Below, piece by piece: positions 5,491 through 5,981 of a stretch of 5,981 nt of DNA. The DNA comes from Limnoraphis robusta CS-951 (GTDB lineage: Bacteria > Cyanobacteriota > Cyanobacteriia > Cyanobacteriales > Microcoleaceae), in assembly GCF_000972705.2 (NCBI RefSeq), contig NZ_LATL02000112.1, positions 10,753 through 16,733 on the forward strand, in the 5' to 3' direction. The position numbers and the translations under genes were made by a program. The notes beneath the pieces are model-generated. The model ran no database searches and was not told the DNA's origin. It saw nothing but the letters and a program-made list of their open reading frames with translations. Within the stretch, counting starts at the first letter, position 1, and each line of letters opens with the position of its first letter.

Positions 5491-5949
5491 CTACAACTTA
5501 AATCCCATCTGCTGTAGAGTTTGACGCAGGCGTTTGGCTTCGGTGGGATCGCTCTTTTCATGGAGGGCGATCGCCGTTTTCAAAGCTTCTAAACCACTAA
5601 GCACTTTACCTGCACTCAAAAGCGCAACGCCTAGATTTTGATAGGCTTCAGCATAGTTGGGATCAAGTAGAATCGCCTTTTGATAAGCGGCGATCGCTTG
5701 TGGATATTCTCCCATCGCTCGGAAAGTCATCCCTAAGTTATAGTGTCCTTGCACGAAGTTGGGATCAATTTGCAACGCGGTTTCATAAGCTGCTTTTGCT
5801 TCTTGCAAATGTCCGGTATCTTTTAACAAATTGCCCAAATTATTGTATGCACCTAATTTGAGTTGAGGTAGAATATTTATGTCTAGAGCAATTTGATAGT
5901 GATGTTTGGCTTCGGTGAGATTTTGTTTTTTCCGATGGGCAATTTCAGC
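5491..5949 (-). CDS. TPR repeat protein, C-terminal part (5' end lost at a chimeric junction)
   Basis: The frame is open from 5949 to the TAG at 5491-5493, 152 residues, made of tandem tetratricopeptide repeats acting as a protein-binding scaffold. Repeats: about 1-27 (AHRKKQNLTEAKHHYQIAL), 34-67 (AYNNLGNLLKDTGHLQEAKA then ALQIDPN), 68-101 (GHYNLGMTFRAMGEYPQAIA then AILLDPN), 102-135 (AYQNLGVALLSAGKVLSG, degenerate). The tail DPTEAKRLRQTLQQMGFKL resembles C-termini of cyanobacterial TPR proteins. No native start is visible: a TTG at 5838 opens a shorter frame, but the TPR pattern continues upstream of it. An in-frame TAA at 5950-5952 lies in sequence copied from argC, so it is not a native stop. 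The true gene is probably longer. Nothing identifies a partner. Confidence 0.85.
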   Translation of the reverse strand, partial: AEIAHRKKQNLTEAKHHYQIALDINILPQLKLGAYNNLGNLLKDTGHLQEAKAAYETALQIDPNFVQGHYNLGMTFRAMGEYPQAIAAYQKAILLDPNYAEAYQNLGVALLSAGKVLSGLEALKTAIALHEKSDPTEAKRLRQTLQQMGFKL

Positions 5950-5981
5950 TTATGGTGTAGCCGGACATCACCGCCATACCC
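5939..5981. other. Inverted argC fragment at the window end; probable chimeric junction
   Basis: The last 43 bases are an exact reverse complement of 4672-4714 in argC. The TPR reading frame is intact up to this point and is stopped inside it. The true breakpoint is somewhere in about 5939-5949, since a few shared bases (around GCAATTTC) may be microhomology. A short inverted joint to a site about 1.2 kb away is typical of amplification or assembly chimeras. A real rearrangement is possible but less likely. Confidence 0.8.

Noticed and set aside
5836..5838. TTG as the TPR gene start
   Set aside because: TPR-like sequence continues in frame for 37 residues upstream, up to the chimeric junction, so the native start lies beyond the window.

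Overview
This 5,981-bp window comes from a cyanobacterium. Nine perfect HIP1 octamers (GCGATCGC) lie at 16, 265, 2813, 2894, 3866, 4898, 4941, 5567 and 5690. The gene families also fit: a DUF3110 protein, cyanobacterial-style RTX and TPR proteins, and ArgC with a GCPGCY active-site loop. A filamentous, Oscillatoriales-like genome is plausible, but that is only an impression from sequence style.

Layout, left to right: (1) the 5' part of murQ (minus strand, cut by the left edge), preceded on the same strand by a small DUF3110 gene. (2) A divergent intergenic region of about 210 bp with a good minus-strand promoter candidate, an imperfect palindrome and a plus-strand -10 box. (3) Two plus-strand genes: a class I SAM methyltransferase with an unrecognised C-terminal beta-rich domain, and a small RTX (hemolysin-type calcium-binding) protein with 13 nonapeptide repeats. 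The 172-bp gap between them is AT-rich and contains several inverted repeats. (4) A perfect 26-bp palindrome between convergent genes. (5) Three minus-strand genes read right to left: a TPR protein, argC, and a secreted LysM + M23 peptidase whose start I move 132 bp inward from the longest open frame.

Functions: MurQ (muropeptide recycling) and the LysM/M23 protein (peptidoglycan hydrolysis) both concern the cell wall. ArgC is arginine biosynthesis. The RTX protein is probably exported. The methyltransferase may act on a surface glycan or another small molecule, but its substrate cannot be read from sequence. Nothing else ties the genes into one system, and I see no convincing undescribed system.

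The most striking observation is structural. The last 43 bases (5939-5981) are an exact reverse complement of argC bases 4672-4714. The join cuts the TPR gene in mid-frame and puts a stop codon at 5950-5952. This looks like an inverted chimera or other contig-end artefact rather than biology, so the right edge should not be trusted.
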